Shown one piece after another: positions 7,981 through 17,724 of a stretch of DNA of 64,000 nucleotides (its first letter is position 1; the number at the start of each line of letters is the position of its first letter). The notes under the pieces were generated by a model, which made no database searches, was not told where the DNA came from, and worked only from the letters and a program-made list of their open reading frames with translations. Both the position numbers and the translations under genes were made by a program. This stretch comes from JBBDIM01 sp040880405 (GTDB taxonomy: Bacteria; Planctomycetota; Planctomycetia; Pirellulales; Pirellulaceae): contig JBBDIM010000118.1 of the NCBI GenBank assembly GCA_040880405.1, forward strand, positions 44,613 to 108,612, read 5' to 3'.

Positions 7981-9798
7981 ATGATCATGAGCTTCCGCAG
8001 GAAAGTCGTTGTCGCCGCCGCCCTAGCGCTATTCATCTGGGGCTTCGGTCACGGCGCATCGAGCGCTGAGCCGCGGGACAAGCCGCTGCCCCCCTTCGCC
8101 AAATTCGCCAAGGGACTCTTTTCCGGAAACCAAGATCCTGACAGCACTGCCCCCCCTCGCGAAATCCACGACCAGACCGCGGCCACGCCTTCCCGCGGAA
8201 CGAATCCCACCGGTTCTCCGCAACTGATGTCCCAGGAGGGTAGCCCCGCGTCAACCGCCATCACGGACCGCGTTCCGGTGGCTTCCCCCTCAATACCTCC
8301 CTCTCGGCCAGAAGATTCGACGCTCCGCGCGACCGTTGAAAAACTAAAGGCGCTCCGCCGCGATGACTCGACTTCAGAGACCGAACAGGAGCAACAGAGC
8401 GGCGTTAACCAGACCGCTGACACCGCTTCGGAGTCTGCGTCTCAACGGACCGCGGAAAGTTCTTCCCAACCGGAAATGGAGGTTCCGCTTTCGGAATTGC
8501 CAGGTGCCGATCTTAAGCTTTACTCAACGCCACCCTATCCGACCAAGATAACCCACCGAGGCCTCACCGATCACGCTTCCACGCGAACCGAATCGCTGCA
8601 CAACGCGTTGCATCGGTTAAGACAGGAACGCCAAGAAGCCGAAAACCCAACAACGAACCTCGCAAAAAACCAACTTCGAGATCAGCCAATTCCGACTCCC
8701 GTCGCGGAAGAGGTAACATCCTCACACGGCGAGGTGCCCATCGCCAACGCGATCGCCGGCGATTTGGAATCGCGTCGCCCAGCACCGGTGATTCGAATGT
8801 CGGACCTTGCATCGCGCCCTTCAAGGCAAGAGAACCCGCTTCGCGAACGTGGTCCGGAATATCGCTCGCTACGGGTTTCCGATTGGCGGGAATCCCCTAC
8901 CAGCGGCACCACCATGGCAACCGCTACCTCTCCGTCGACGGTTGAAAATCGGCTTGTTGAAGCCGCCGAAGTGGGCGAAGAAGCGGTCGTTGTCAAATCG
9001 GCAATGCCAAAGAATCCGTCGCGAAACTCCCCACTAGCCAACGAACCGTACCTCGCCGAAAAGACCTCTTCGCCGGTCGACGCGGTCCCTCCCACTTCCA
9101 ACCCCGTCACTGAAAACAGGGTTGACAATCCGTATGTTGTCGACAGTGGAATCGACTCGCCGCGTCTTGCCATCGAGCAAACGGGGGGCGTTCCACCCAA
9201 CTCCGTTACTTACTTCGCCAATCCGTCTCCCCCAGCCATTCCGACCGAGACCAGCGTCGCTCCGGATTCCGAAGTTGGATACACAAAAATACTCACTCAA
9301 CCGGAAGCACCGGCGGCCAACTTTGCGTTTAGCACGCGACTTTCCGAGGATCAAGAGAGCACGGGCACCATGGTTTCCAACACCTGGATTACGCCGGTGA
9401 CCTCAATGACGGACGAAGATCCCTCGCCGCAACCCGCTTCACCGGACGAATCCAATCCAACCACCGTCGCGCAAGTTGTACCTGCGGAGAATTCGGAACT
9501 CGACTCGCCGACGGCGGAATCGAAAGCATCGGAACCAAAGCCAACATCGTACCGGACGATGACGATTCCGTCCCATTCAAGAAGTCTCATTCGCCCTGGT
9601 CGAGTCGTGGAAGCCTCGGGCCATCCGGACGATGCCGAGACGGTTAACACCGGTAAATCGAACCACGACGTGGCGAACCAAGAGGCCGAGATCGATCCCT
9701 CCACGAGCACTACCAGCCAAGATCAAGCGCCCCGTAAAGCGACTTCCCGGCAGGGTCCCGTGATCAAGCCAAGCCCTCGACCAATTGAACTTCCTTGA
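7981..9798 (+). CDS. secreted low-complexity protein of unknown function
   Basis: A 605-residue protein I do not recognise. It starts with a Sec signal peptide (FRRKVVVAAALALFIWGFG then GASSAEP, cleavage likely near residue 28), and the rest is rich in Ser, Thr, Pro, Glu and Arg with almost no predicted hydrophobic core and no cysteine that I can find. No repeat unit is exact. Such a sequence suggests a disordered periplasmic or surface linker or an envelope matrix protein. The start may be ATG 7981 or ATG 7987. It is convergent with the kinase-tubulin gene and has no obvious operon partner. The gene is real judging from the signal peptide and uninterrupted frame. Confidence 0.7.
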   Translation: MIMSFRRKVVVAAALALFIWGFGHGASSAEPRDKPLPPFAKFAKGLFSGNQDPDSTAPPREIHDQTAATPSRGTNPTGSPQLMSQEGSPASTAITDRVPVASPSIPPSRPEDSTLRATVEKLKALRRDDSTSETEQEQQSGVNQTADTASESASQRTAESSSQPEMEVPLSELPGADLKLYSTPPYPTKITHRGLTDHASTRTESLHNALHRLRQERQEAENPTTNLAKNQLRDQPIPTPVAEEVTSSHGEVPIANAIAGDLESRRPAPVIRMSDLASRPSRQENPLRERGPEYRSLRVSDWRESPTSGTTMATATSPSTVENRLVEAAEVGEEAVVVKSAMPKNPSRNSPLANEPYLAEKTSSPVDAVPPTSNPVTENRVDNPYVVDSGIDSPRLAIEQTGGVPPNSVTYFANPSPPAIPTETSVAPDSEVGYTKILTQPEAPAANFAFSTRLSEDQESTGTMVSNTWITPVTSMTDEDPSPQPASPDESNPTTVAQVVPAENSELDSPTAESKASEPKPTSYRTMTIPSHSRSLIRPGRVVEASGHPDDAETVNTGKSNHDVANQEAEIDPSTSTTSQDQAPRKATSRQGPVIKPSPRPIELP

Positions 9799-9842
9799 AA
9801 ATCTGGGGCGATTTGGCGCCACTTGGCTCCTGTAGAGCTTCG

Positions 9843-12800
9843 CTACAACTCATCCCACGACAAGTCTGCCCGGGTCAGTAGGCGATCGGCGATGGGGAGG
9901 TAGTCGGGACGATTGTCGGCTAACATGCGAGCCGCGTCTTGCAGTGGTATCGCTTGGATTAATTGCGAACAGACTACCTTGGGAAGTGTCGTGGGAAACT
10001 GGGCATAGGCGTTCCCCTCGGAATCGGATTGCACGTCGCCGACGTTTTCCAAATTGGAAGCGGGCGTAAATTTCAACCGGGACGAGCGCCCGCCAAGATA
10101 TCCCAAGGGGGGAAACGAACGCTGCAACGCTTCGGAATCGACATTCGTCGTCGACTCGCCACCACGAGCGATCGTATCGCCACCTCGCAGTTCTTCCCGG
10201 ACGAGGTCTTTGGCGAGCTCCATCAAAATGCCCGACAATCGATGGATCGCATCTCGATCATCACGCAGCAGTTGGGCTAGTCCACCATGCCGCTCCAGGA
10301 TTCGTTGATCGATTCTCTGCTCGAGTCTCGCGATTTGTTCGAACAGGCGAGGGTCATCGGCGTCAAACGCGAGCGTCTCGGCATCCCCTTGCAGCCCCTG
10401 GATCATCAATTTGAACGTGGTTTCCGAATGTTTGATCCAGAGGTTGTTCTCCATCAGCGAACCCCTCAGAATTTGGAATAGTTGGCAGGTCGCCAAGATG
10501 ACCACGCCATGGGTTCGCAGTTGCGCGTATTTGAGACACAGTTCGCGGATTTGAGCGCACGTCAGTTCCGAATCAACCGGTGCAGATCCGCCCGCCTTCG
10601 CGTTTCGCGGCGACGGCGTCAGCAAATTGCCACGGAGCCGAGTAAGTTCCTGGTCGATCCGCTCTCCCATCGCGCGCGACTTTTCCTCCAGACGCGTAAG
10701 TTCGAGATCGAGTTGAGGCACAATCGCCTTGATGCCTCGCAGTCGAAACCGTGAGTCGTTCAAGTTGAGCCGCACCGCTGCCAGCAATTTCGCCTCGTAG
10801 GCCTTCGCCAATCCGCGTACCATCGGCACGATTTCATTATGCAGCGAAATAGCGTTCAAGCGACTGGCATCCAGATCCGCCTTTGAATTGCCGATCACTT
10901 GGTCTAAATGGTCGACCAAACGATGTGCAAGCTCCAGGTTCGAATATTCGCTGACGGTGCTTTGATGCTTATCGCAAAAGTCACAAATCGAGGCGCGAAA
11001 GTACTCTTCTGGGGTACTTTGGATTTCATCTCGGACGATTTGGTTCATCTGTTCGAGGATTTCTTCCAAACGAAGCGGCAACTCGGCAATGATTCGCGTG
11101 GCGGTCGATTCCAGCAGCCGTTGGTATTGATTGCCTACCTGTCCCGCTTCATGCTCCGCTTCGCGCAGATGCGCCATCCGGCGCGACTCATTTTGAGGAT
11201 TGCCGGACTGCCCCAGCCATTTACCCACGACTCCGCGCGCATATCGGGCCGCCAACGTATCCAACCGCAGCGAATTGGCCAGAGCCTGGGAGTGAACGCC
11301 GAGGGTCGCAATCGTCCCGAACTGCGTATCGAGGTCGCGTGTGAGTTGTCGCTGGACCAATGCCTGACGCCCCTCGTAGATGTTCAGGTACAGCCAATCG
11401 GCCAAACTCCCCAACTGGGTCGTCGACTCTTCGCTCCCCTCGGCCGCATCGCAGTCGACCACACATATTCCGGGATCGACTTGGCTACCCCAGGCAATCC
11501 GTTTGAGGCCGGTCACCGGGTCGCCAATGTAGCCGCCCGCCGCTTGAAAGTGATGTAGTTCACGCAAACAGGCGAGTGTATTGCAACGCGCGAGGTCTTG
11601 GGCTTCGACGCCGCGCGGCGTGGCATGCAACAGCAGCAGTTGAACCCGACCTGGATCGATGTCATGTTCCATCAACAAATGTTGAGTCGTAGCCAGCAGG
11701 TCCCAAACCATTCCGCTGCCTGTCCCGCCACTACTGGACACGACCAAAGTGACACGAGGCCGCAAGTCGTTGAATTCAATCCCATCCGCCTCTAGCCGCT
11801 CCTCTAGCCGCTCCGGCGACTGCACCGCGGCCGAGATCGCTTGTCTGAGGCTTTCCTGAATCCGGTCGAAATGATCGATCAGCGCCAAACGTCCCAGAGG
11901 CCGCATGCCCTCAGTCCGGAGGGAGTGGGGAATATTATAGAGCCACCGCCGACTCAACGATCTGGCTAGCCGCGAAGTCAAATGTCGATACGCCTGCGGA
12001 CGCCGTAGCGGTGCTTCAACAATCGTCAGTGGCAACCGCTCGAAGTTCACCAGATGCTGGGTTCGTTTGAAGAGATCGGAGATATCCGTGTCGACTAACA
12101 GGCTTTCACACCAATGAGAACGACTTGCGGTTCCTTGCAGTTCCTCGCGCCGCAACACCATCTCCGTCACGACTTGCCCGCCCAAACCGCCAACTCCCAC
12201 GACCACGTGCGGGCTGACGCTGGGGGCACTAAGCTCCGACGCGCAAGGAACCTCTGAAATCAATTGCCCCTGAGGTAATTCGTCCCATACTTTTAAGGAA
12301 TGCAACGGCGGCCCCGTATCACGGGCCTCCATCTTCAAAGTCGCGGCCTTCTCCGATTCCTTATGCTGCGGCGACTTCGCCTGAGGGCTTTCCGTGTCGT
12401 TGCAAAAGATGGTGCGAGTATCGGTATCGCCACCGCGTGGGGATGGTTCGCCCGTGGATGGTCCCCCAGAGGTATTTGGCTCCGCGGTGGAAGCCAACGC
12501 CTCGATCATGGCGCGGCAATTCGGATACCGCTGTTTGGGGTTTTTAGATAGGGCTTTGCTCAAGACCCGACGATCATGTTCGGACAACGAACCCAAGCGG
12601 GGCGAACTATTGAGGTGCTGTGCGGTTAGCTGAGCGAGGTTTTTCCCGGGGAAGGGGAGGGTACCTGTCAACATTTCCTGGAAGACGATCGCCAGGCTGT
12701 ACTGATCGCTTTGGAGCGAGGGGTCGTCATGAAAGACCTCCGGCGAGGCGTAGATCGGCGTGAGCCCCGCCATCATGGAGGCGGTCGCGTCCTGGATACT

Positions 12801-13286
12801 TTTGACCAATCCAAAGTCGGCCACTTTCGCGTGGCTGCCGACGATCAGCAAGTTTTCCGGTTTGACATCCAGATGCTGCAGCGAATGCTCGCTACACATG
12901 AAATCGAGCGCCTCGGCCGTATCCATCAGATAACGGATTAGCTCGGGCCGGGGTATTCCGGTTGCGCCCTGTTCGCGGTACTCGTCGAAACGATCCTTCA
13001 GACTACAGTCGGCTAATTCCGTGACGACGACGAGTTGGCTGTCGACCACATCAATCCGTTCGAGCGAGAGCAAGAACGGGTGCCGCGCGAACTTAATGCG
13101 ATTCAAGGCCTTCAGCTCACGAGAGGCCCTCGTCTCGTCATGAAAACCGAAGATGATTTTCACCGCTTTGGCCAGACCACCGGGAGCCTCTGCCTTCCAG
13201 ACCTCCCCGTAGCCACCCGCACCGATGCGTTCTACCAAACGGTAGCCATCGACCTCGCGTACCGAACTGGAAACCTCAGTGGACAC
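9843..13286 (-). CDS. Ser/Thr protein kinase fused to a tubulin-like (FtsZ/tubulin fold) domain
   Basis: An 1147-residue protein starting at GTG 13286, chosen because GAGGA lies 8 bases upstream and translation enters the kinase at once. Residues ~12-270 form a Hanks-type kinase with a complete catalytic set: glycine loop GAGGYGEVW, K43, H138-x-D140 in HLDVKPEN, and D157FG; SPE replaces APE. After a Ser/Pro-rich linker, residues ~358 onward begin VVVGVGGLGGQ (G364-G370), and residues 520-525 read GGTGSG, the tubulin/FtsZ GTP-binding signature, as in the bacterial 'tubulin-like' family (Pfam Tubulin_2 as I recall it). The remaining ~550 residues are largely helical. No transmembrane helix is seen, unlike most bacterial PASTA kinases. 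The adjacent FHA protein is an obvious phospho-Thr reader. Confidence 0.85.
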   Translation of the reverse strand: MSTEVSSSVREVDGYRLVERIGAGGYGEVWKAEAPGGLAKAVKIIFGFHDETRASRELKALNRIKFARHPFLLSLERIDVVDSQLVVVTELADCSLKDRFDEYREQGATGIPRPELIRYLMDTAEALDFMCSEHSLQHLDVKPENLLIVGSHAKVADFGLVKSIQDATASMMAGLTPIYASPEVFHDDPSLQSDQYSLAIVFQEMLTGTLPFPGKNLAQLTAQHLNSSPRLGSLSEHDRRVLSKALSKNPKQRYPNCRAMIEALASTAEPNTSGGPSTGEPSPRGGDTDTRTIFCNDTESPQAKSPQHKESEKAATLKMEARDTGPPLHSLKVWDELPQGQLISEVPCASELSAPSVSPHVVVGVGGLGGQVVTEMVLRREELQGTASRSHWCESLLVDTDISDLFKRTQHLVNFERLPLTIVEAPLRRPQAYRHLTSRLARSLSRRWLYNIPHSLRTEGMRPLGRLALIDHFDRIQESLRQAISAAVQSPERLEERLEADGIEFNDLRPRVTLVVSSSGGTGSGMVWDLLATTQHLLMEHDIDPGRVQLLLLHATPRGVEAQDLARCNTLACLRELHHFQAAGGYIGDPVTGLKRIAWGSQVDPGICVVDCDAAEGSEESTTQLGSLADWLYLNIYEGRQALVQRQLTRDLDTQFGTIATLGVHSQALANSLRLDTLAARYARGVVGKWLGQSGNPQNESRRMAHLREAEHEAGQVGNQYQRLLESTATRIIAELPLRLEEILEQMNQIVRDEIQSTPEEYFRASICDFCDKHQSTVSEYSNLELAHRLVDHLDQVIGNSKADLDASRLNAISLHNEIVPMVRGLAKAYEAKLLAAVRLNLNDSRFRLRGIKAIVPQLDLELTRLEEKSRAMGERIDQELTRLRGNLLTPSPRNAKAGGSAPVDSELTCAQIRELCLKYAQLRTHGVVILATCQLFQILRGSLMENNLWIKHSETTFKLMIQGLQGDAETLAFDADDPRLFEQIARLEQRIDQRILERHGGLAQLLRDDRDAIHRLSGILMELAKDLVREELRGGDTIARGGESTTNVDSEALQRSFPPLGYLGGRSSRLKFTPASNLENVGDVQSDSEGNAYAQFPTTLPKVVCSQLIQAIPLQDAARMLADNRPDYLPIADRLLTRADLSWDEL

Positions 13287-13543
13287 GACTAACGTCCTCG
13301 TTGTACTCGACCAGCGACCAACGGCTGGTCGCGACGAACTGATAATGCGAATATGGCAACGCGCTCGGCGTTTTCGTTCAAACAACATCCGCCCGCCAAG
13401 GGCGCATGTGAATATCACGTTCCCGCACCGCACATTAGGAGTGAGTCAGGAACGTGTCGATCGTTCCGCCGCGAATCGAATTCGGCGGCGGAGACGGTAA
13501 TAAAAAAGGTCAGCGGCAGGGGATGTTCGTCCCCTCGGCACGA

Positions 13544-14650
13544 TCAAAGATCCTTAATAATTGCCTGAAATCCTAGTGACTGGCAAAGCTCCACTTCCTG
13601 CTCGTTGGCAACGCCACAGGCGATGGAAAGCCGATCTGTCTGGGCCAGCTCCACCAGAAATTCTTCCAGATTTTGAGCCACCGCCGGACTCCGTGAGGCG
13701 GCCCCCAGCGACTTGGATGAAATTCCGACAAATCGAGCCCGATCCAAAAGACCGGACACCGGCAGCGGACGAAATTGATCTATGCCGATGACGGCAAACT
13801 GCACGCCAACGCTCAGCAGGTCGTAAAGGCGGGCGCGACGAGCACTATCATGCTCCGCGTCCTCTAAGCGAATTCCAACCACTAGTTCCACGCTCGGTCC
13901 GAATTTGGCGCGCATCCAGCCGAAGCTGTCAATCAACTCCGGGTCCTCACAATCTCGTCCCGTGAGATGAAACAAGATGGATTTCGTGGTCATTGCGCCC
14001 GTCAGACTGCCGCGAACGACACTCGCATGTTGGATCCGACGCAGTGTGTTGCTCAGTCGTGGATGCTTTGCCAGGACTTCTCGCTGCGCCTTGGTCAGTT
14101 CGCCGAGGCACTCGCCGACCGGAGAAATCCAGGTCGCAATCGCGCTGCCGGAGTGGGCATCCAGGATCGGTACGGTGGGTAGTCGTAATGAGTCGACCAT
14201 CGCGAGCTGGCTTAATTGCCGCAGCGCCCCTACCAAGGCGGCCGTATCGATGCGAGCCCCCCCTTTCCCAGACGAGGAAACCTCATCCATGGCCAACGTC
14301 ACGGTTTGCCGCATTTCGTGGGGATCGGGCCGATGGAAATCGAAGTCGAAATCGGCAATCTTGATCGTGTCGCCATCCAGTAGCGGCTGCTCTTTGATCT
14401 TCTCGCCGTTGACGAATGTTCCGTTGGTACTGCCCAAGTCACGAATCAGAAACCCTGATCCATGTTTCACAATCTCGGCATGCTCTCGGGAGACGCGACC
14501 CGATTCAACGGGGAGACTGCACGTGTCGTTCCGCCCGATAATGAAGGGGAAATCGACCAGGGGGACCTTTCGGTTCGATCCGGATCCATCCCCGAGTACC
14601 TCGACGTACAATTCCGCGTCGTCCTGTTCGACTAGCATTTGCGTTTGCAT
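13544..14650 (-). CDS. FHA-domain protein with degenerate EAL-like C-terminal domain
   Basis: A 368-residue cytoplasmic protein. Residues ~15-110 are an FHA domain with the phospho-Thr-binding pattern GRN (39-41), SREHAEI and LGSTNGTFVNG. Residues ~135-368 resemble an EAL (c-di-GMP phosphodiesterase) fold: a strand-helix series ends in RLSIACGVANEQEVELCQSLGF, which parallels the EAL segment 'AEGVEt..q...l..lG'. The EAL triad itself and the metal-binding acidic residues are not recognisable, so it is probably catalytically dead. Start ATG 14650 has AGGGA 9 bases upstream; TTG 14656 is less likely. It lies 257 bases upstream of the kinase-tubulin gene on the same strand and is probably its phosphorylation-dependent partner. 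Confidence 0.8.
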   Translation of the reverse strand: MQTQMLVEQDDAELYVEVLGDGSGSNRKVPLVDFPFIIGRNDTCSLPVESGRVSREHAEIVKHGSGFLIRDLGSTNGTFVNGEKIKEQPLLDGDTIKIADFDFDFHRPDPHEMRQTVTLAMDEVSSSGKGGARIDTAALVGALRQLSQLAMVDSLRLPTVPILDAHSGSAIATWISPVGECLGELTKAQREVLAKHPRLSNTLRRIQHASVVRGSLTGAMTTKSILFHLTGRDCEDPELIDSFGWMRAKFGPSVELVVGIRLEDAEHDSARRARLYDLLSVGVQFAVIGIDQFRPLPVSGLLDRARFVGISSKSLGAASRSPAVAQNLEEFLVELAQTDRLSIACGVANEQEVELCQSLGFQAIIKDL

Positions 14651-15004
14651 TCCCAACCATCCCTAAATCGAGTCGCTCCTGGACTGGTGGAACAGGCCGG
14701 ACAAGCCGGTCCCAGTCGCCAATGAACTCGAAGCCGCGTAGATGAGTGCCGAACCGCCGCAATCCAAGGTCGCGACGGAACCATTTTTGATGAGTGTCCA
14801 CGGAAAACTTAGCTTACTTTCTTCCGTGAGGGGGAGATTTCGACATTCGCGCAAATGGATTGCGTATTTCGTGCAGATTCGATTTGAGCGACCAATTTCC
14901 TTACTCACGAATTTATGGGCTAGACTTTCCGGGCCGAGTGTCGTGCCCACGGCCCTCCGGAACTACGCCCTATTTTTAGCCCACATTTCGTGCAGGTAGG
15001 CAAT
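14651..15004. other. divergent intergenic region with an inverted repeat
   Basis: This 354-bp region separates the FHA gene (minus) from the receiver/GGDEF/CBS gene (plus). No open frame here looks coding. The only element seen is an inverted repeat, CACGGAA (14799-14805) and TTCCGTG (14822-14828), with a 16-base spacer, which could be an operator for a dimer contacting successive turns of the helix. Confidence 0.4.
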
Positions 15005-16363
15005 ATGACTTCACAACCTCTTCGTCTTCATCTGAGCCTCTCCGATCGCAAATTCCTGCACGACACGTCGATGTTCCTAGGGACCTGCGGTTTCGAGGTC
15101 CAGACCTCCCTAAAAGGGGAGCAGGATGGGGATCAAAATCTGAACTTCCCGGTCGATGTCTGGGTTTACGAACACCCCGCGCGTGATGGCGGAGACGAAG
15201 GGAAATCGTCCGCGCGTAGAGGATCCTCAGAAGGTGACGCCCCGTCCAGCGGTTCCGGCCCTTGGCGGATCGCCGTGTTAAACGATAACCAAGTAGAAAG
15301 CGTATCGGCCGCGATTGCCGCCGGTGCGGACGATGTGATTCCCCCTCCCATCACTCCGGCCAAGGTGCTGGTTCGAGCCCGACAGGCCGCCTCGATTTTG
15401 CACGTGACGCGTGGTCTGCAACGGGATCTCCACGGTCCGCGATACACCGAACTTCCCGGCAAGGGAGCCATGTTGGGACGAATGCAGCAGTTGCTTGATA
15501 CGCGGTCGCAGCATCAGGAATCGATCTGCCTTGGCCTTTTCTCCTTAGGCATCTCCAGCCCGGTTCCGAATGCCGCGCGAATGGTCACCGGCCGAGAGAT
15601 CTCCGTGCTGAGAACCTACTTGCAGAACAACCTGCCACCCGATGCTGAGTTATTTCATCTCGCCAACCACTTATTCGCTGCCGTGTCTCTGGCGAAAGTC
15701 CCGGAACAGGCGCTGCGCTGGTGCGAAACACGCTCGGAAGAGCTCAACCTGGGGGCCTTGGGGCATGATGACCAAGGCGTGGACGTGGATGTCACCGTTG
15801 GTTTCGCTTGGATTCATGACCATAGCGACTCCTCCGAGGATCTTTTCGACATGGCGCTATCTCACCTCCGTGCCGCAAGTTCCGCCGGCGGCGGAATGGT
15901 GGTCAGCGATCAAGTTCACGCCGACCTGCTGAGCGAACAGGACGTTCCCAATCTGTTCGAAGGCATGACCGCCGCCGATATCGCACGCCCATTGGTAACG
16001 ACGGTCGTGGAGACGGAGTCGGTGGCGGCAACGAGTGAGATTTTGCGCCAATATCAACTGGATGTGATTGCCGTGGTGGGCGATGACCAGCAAGTGGTGG
16101 GCCTACTAGCGTTCGACCAATTGGAGGATCAAGATCCAGAATCAAGCATCGCCGAAAGGGTCGATCGGAGCATTCCACGACTCCCGCATGACGCTCCCTT
16201 CGAGGAGCTAATTTCAAGCTTAGCCGCGGCCGATTCCGCTTGGATCCTAATTGAGCGACGAGGTGAGATCATTGGATTGGTCTACTGTGATGACCTCGCC
16301 TCAATGAACAGCCCGGTCAAAGTAGATCCCTTCTACTCACCGCTGGCGAATATCGGGTCTTAA
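15005..16363 (+). CDS. degenerate receiver - degenerate GGDEF - CBS-pair protein
   Basis: A 452-residue cytoplasmic protein. Residues ~5-150 have a receiver-like fold ending in AGADDVIPPPITPAKVLVRAR, resembling the beta5-alpha5 end of CheY domains but with an inserted Ser/Gly-rich loop and no clear phospho-Asp. Residues ~155-300 resemble a diguanylate-cyclase fold without the GGDEF motif (ending DVTVGFAWIHD and DLFDMALSHLRAA). Residues ~320-445 look like two CBS repeats (IARPLVTTVVETESVAATSEIL, then SIPRLPHDAPFEELISSL). It therefore probably binds a nucleotide rather than making c-di-GMP. Start ATG 15005 follows an AGGTAGG stretch; an upstream GTG at 14990 is possible. It overlaps the convergent AAA gene by 4 bases. 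Confidence 0.65.
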   Translation: MTSQPLRLHLSLSDRKFLHDTSMFLGTCGFEVQTSLKGEQDGDQNLNFPVDVWVYEHPARDGGDEGKSSARRGSSEGDAPSSGSGPWRIAVLNDNQVESVSAAIAAGADDVIPPPITPAKVLVRARQAASILHVTRGLQRDLHGPRYTELPGKGAMLGRMQQLLDTRSQHQESICLGLFSLGISSPVPNAARMVTGREISVLRTYLQNNLPPDAELFHLANHLFAAVSLAKVPEQALRWCETRSEELNLGALGHDDQGVDVDVTVGFAWIHDHSDSSEDLFDMALSHLRAASSAGGGMVVSDQVHADLLSEQDVPNLFEGMTAADIARPLVTTVVETESVAATSEILRQYQLDVIAVVGDDQQVVGLLAFDQLEDQDPESSIAERVDRSIPRLPHDAPFEELISSLAAADSAWILIERRGEIIGLVYCDDLASMNSPVKVDPFYSPLANIGS

Positions 16364-17724
16364 TCGCCTGCGACGACCGTGAAGTAGCTACTTACCACGC
16401 GATCAAAATGATCGGCCCTCATTTCTGTCGGGAGTCCTTTATAGACGCAAAAGTTTCGGATCTGGGATAGTAAATCGCGGGGCTGACAGCGGCGTAAAGG
16501 GCGGTTCGTTGGTAGGTAATGCTTCTCGATCAGATGATCGACCGCGGCCTTATCGTATTCACAGTCGAACTGCTTTGCAAAGATTTTGAACAGTGTGTGG
16601 AACTCTTCCTGGTTAGAATCCCCCACCTCGATTTTATAAGGAATTCGCCGGAGAAACGCGTCATCGGTCAAATCCGCGGGCTCCAGGTTGGTCGAGAAAA
16701 TGATGAGCTGCTCAAATGGAACTTGGATCTTTTTGCCGTTGGGCAAGGCGAGGTAGTCGACGCGGCTTTCCAGCGGAACGATCCAGCGATTCAATAGTTC
16801 ACTCGGCTGCATCCTCTGTCGGCCGAAGTCGTCGATCAACAAGGTGCCGCAGTTGCTTTTCATCTGGAGCGAGGCCTCGCAGATATTGCTGTGCTGATCG
16901 TGGCGAATTTCGAGAGCGTCCATCGTCAGTTCACCACCCACGACCACCGTGGGGCGGCAAATCTTGATCCAACGGCGATCATGATCCGCCGATTTCAGAA
17001 TACTACTCGTTCCTTCATCGACGGTCTCATGAAATGCCGCGTCAAATAACTTGATAAACTGACCATCCTCCACAATGGTCCGCGGGACCCAAATGCTTTG
17101 CCCATAACAGGCGGTGATTCGCTTGGCAAGGGTCGTTTTGCCGTTACCCGGTGCCCCGTACAGAAAGAGTCCGGCCCCGGAATTAACCGCGGGTCCCAAT
17201 CGATCGAACATTTCCGCGTCGACCGATAGTCCCTCAAAGGCCGCGATAAGATCCGCTTCCTGAGGTGCTTCATTGCGGATCGATTGGGCCTCAACCGAAG
17301 TAATATAGTCATCCAGAGCCACAGGTGCCGGCCCGACATAGGCGCTGCTTGCCATGTAGGACTGCGCCCTCGTGCGGCCCTGATCCGTGAGGGCGTAGTA
17401 ATAGTCGTTGAGCGGGGCCGATCCGGTATGCATGATCAGTTGCCGCGTTCGCATCGACTGTATGATCGGATCCAGAATTCCCATCGGCAGGCAGATATGC
17501 TCCGCCGTCTTTCGGCCACTCATCGAACCGACATTGAGGTACAGCTTTAAGACCAGGCCTTCAATCAAGGTAGGCGAAAGCTGGGTATCTTCCAGCGACT
17601 TCGGTTCCTCCGGCCGGAAGCTATCATCCGCCAACAGGGAAGCGAGCAAACCTGATTTCAGTTCAGAAGTGGGCACGGTCTTGTCTTTCTCAATGAGAAC
17701 AGGGAAGCCACCGCATGGGTGCAA
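16360..17724 (-). CDS. AAA-family ATPase with N-terminal helical/winged-helix region
   Basis: A protein of up to 454 residues. Residues ~60-135 resemble a winged-helix module (TLIEGLVLKLYLNVGSM ... YYYALTDQGRTRA). Residues ~180-400 form an AAA ATPase: Walker A GAPGNGKTT near residue 193, Walker B TLLIDDFG near residue 300, a sensor-1-like IIFSTNLEP, and FLRRIPYKIEV as arginine finger region. Residues ~400-450 form a helical lid. The substrate is unknown; the architecture recalls ATPases that remodel complexes. The start is unsure: the longest frame uses TTG 17724, while GTG 17676 is a shorter alternative. It converges on the receiver/GGDEF/CBS gene, so a functional link is only by proximity. 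Confidence 0.8.
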   Translation of the reverse strand: MHPCGGFPVLIEKDKTVPTSELKSGLLASLLADDSFRPEEPKSLEDTQLSPTLIEGLVLKLYLNVGSMSGRKTAEHICLPMGILDPIIQSMRTRQLIMHTGSAPLNDYYYALTDQGRTRAQSYMASSAYVGPAPVALDDYITSVEAQSIRNEAPQEADLIAAFEGLSVDAEMFDRLGPAVNSGAGLFLYGAPGNGKTTLAKRITACYGQSIWVPRTIVEDGQFIKLFDAAFHETVDEGTSSILKSADHDRRWIKICRPTVVVGGELTMDALEIRHDQHSNICEASLQMKSNCGTLLIDDFGRQRMQPSELLNRWIVPLESRVDYLALPNGKKIQVPFEQLIIFSTNLEPADLTDDAFLRRIPYKIEVGDSNQEEFHTLFKIFAKQFDCEYDKAAVDHLIEKHYLPTNRPLRRCQPRDLLSQIRNFCVYKGLPTEMRADHFDRVVSSYFTVVAGD

